A DNA stretch of 64,000 nt from NCBI GenBank assembly GCA_016234595.1, contig JACRBG010000043.1:124001-188000 (forward strand). Direction: 5' to 3'. The DNA comes from Chloroflexota bacterium. GTDB taxonomy: Bacteria; Chloroflexota; Anaerolineae; Aggregatilineales; J027. Below are positions 63,600-64,000 of the stretch, piece after piece (position 1 is the stretch's first letter; each line of letters opens with the position of its first letter). The notes below the pieces were generated by a model that saw only the letters and a program-made list of their open reading frames with translations, did no database searches and had not been told where the DNA came from. The position numbers and the translations under genes were made by a program.

Positions 63600-64000
63600 T
63601 TAGGGACGCATTTGTCGGAGCACCTCAAATTGATGGCGTTCTTCGTCCGACAACCGCTCAGGCAAACGGACATTCGCCGTAGCATATAAATCGCCCGATT
63701 CAGAAGGGTTTTTCAATTTGGGCATTCCTTTGCCACGCAACCGGAAACGTCGGCCATTTTGCGTTTCAGCCGGGATATTCAAATTCACCGGGCCATCTAG
63801 GGTTGGCACGCTGGTGACTCCACCTAAAATGGCTGTATAGAGAGGGAGCTCAAATTCGGTATATAAATCATCCCCTCGCTGTTCAAAACGCTCATCGGGT
63901 AAAATCTCCACCACAAGATAGAGGTCGCCCTTATCTGCGCCATTCCATCCCGGCTGACCCATGCCAGCCAGACGGATTTTTGAGCCTGTTTTGACCCCGG
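63600..64000 (-). CDS. DnaJ/CbpA-type co-chaperone, C-terminal part (truncated by window edge)
   Basis: C-terminal substrate-binding region of an Hsp40. The frame is open to base 64000; the residues before the first Met read GVKTGSKIRLAG, the familiar DnaJ motif, so the true start lies outside. The remaining 130 or so residues include DLYLVVEILPDERFEQRGDD, PLYTAILGGVTSVPTLDG and the GKGMPKLK loop. The J domain is not in view. The lack of a Cys-rich zinc-finger segment cannot be judged here; CbpA-like is likely. Confidence 0.92.
   Translation of the reverse strand, partial: GVKTGSKIRLAGMGQPGWNGADKGDLYLVVEILPDERFEQRGDDLYTEFELPLYTAILGGVTSVPTLDGPVNLNIPAETQNGRRFRLRGKGMPKLKNPSESGDLYATANVRLPERLSDEERHQFEVLRQMRP

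Noticed and set aside
1-64000. tRNA, rRNA, CRISPR arrays, insertion sequences, prophage genes
   Set aside because: None could be recognised by eye. A covariance-model scan would settle the small RNA question.

Overview
This 64 kb window reads as chromosomal DNA from a free-living heterotrophic bacterium, most likely a member of the Chloroflexota (Anaerolineae-like). That placement is inference: it rests on the mix of a carbohydrate ABC importer with GH8/GH1/GH94 enzymes, a cox-type molybdenum hydroxylase cluster, a RodZ-like protein with a long Thr/Pro-rich outer tail, many secreted beta-propeller proteins, a sortase and no outer-membrane assembly genes. I saw no rRNA or tRNA gene, CRISPR array, insertion sequence or phage module. 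Coding density is high and most genes have clear Shine-Dalgarno (SD) sequences.

Layout. 1-7928: beta-glucan utilisation operon (two sugar ABC permeases, secreted GH8 glucanase with a CBM9-like domain, GH1 beta-glucosidase, GH94 cellobiose phosphorylase). 8148-12165: secreted propeller protein, zinc-ribbon/FHA protein, sortase. 12338-24866: pheT and a division/cell wall (dcw) cluster in the order ftsW, murG, cvpA-like, murC, murB, ftsQ, ftsA, ftsZ, with hairpin terminators after pheT, the cvpA-like gene and ftsZ. 25041-28689: single-domain response regulator, secreted HExxH protease, L,D-transpeptidase, propeller protein. 28744-31838: Lon-N-domain protein, plsX, fabF. 31848-33293: WD40/SH3 protein of different composition. 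33333-36568: pterin dehydratase, lytic transglycosylase, and the folate genes folE (minus) opposite folB-folK (plus).

36669-45280: a nine-gene cox cluster (coxG, coxS, coxL, coxM, coxD, coxE, xdhC/coxF, molybdopterin-binding protein) whose large subunit has the AYRGAGR loop of form II enzymes. Its substrate therefore cannot be taken to be CO. 45277-51320: AAC(3)-family acetyltransferase, rplI, RodZ-like protein, methyltransferase, MgtC, a PAAR-like protein without any His or Cys, radA. 51611-55470: a probable NAD-salvage neighbourhood (nicotinate phosphoribosyltransferase-like and nicotinamidase-like proteins around a PNPOx-like flavoprotein and a DUF4236/TPR protein), preceded by a perfect 10-bp-arm palindrome. 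55568-64000: unknown and regulatory genes (DUF4380-like, GAF histidine kinase, tandem GNAT, FHA protein), an orphan family-5 solute-binding protein, an acidic unknown and the C-terminal half of a DnaJ/CbpA-like protein cut by the window edge.

No single cluster is clearly a new system. The best leads are the triple-repeat insertion in the MalG-type permease (1062-1532), the ligand-free PAAR-like protein (49558-49848), the HPPK C-terminal extension (36320-36568), the palindrome at 51455-51478 and the form II cox cluster.
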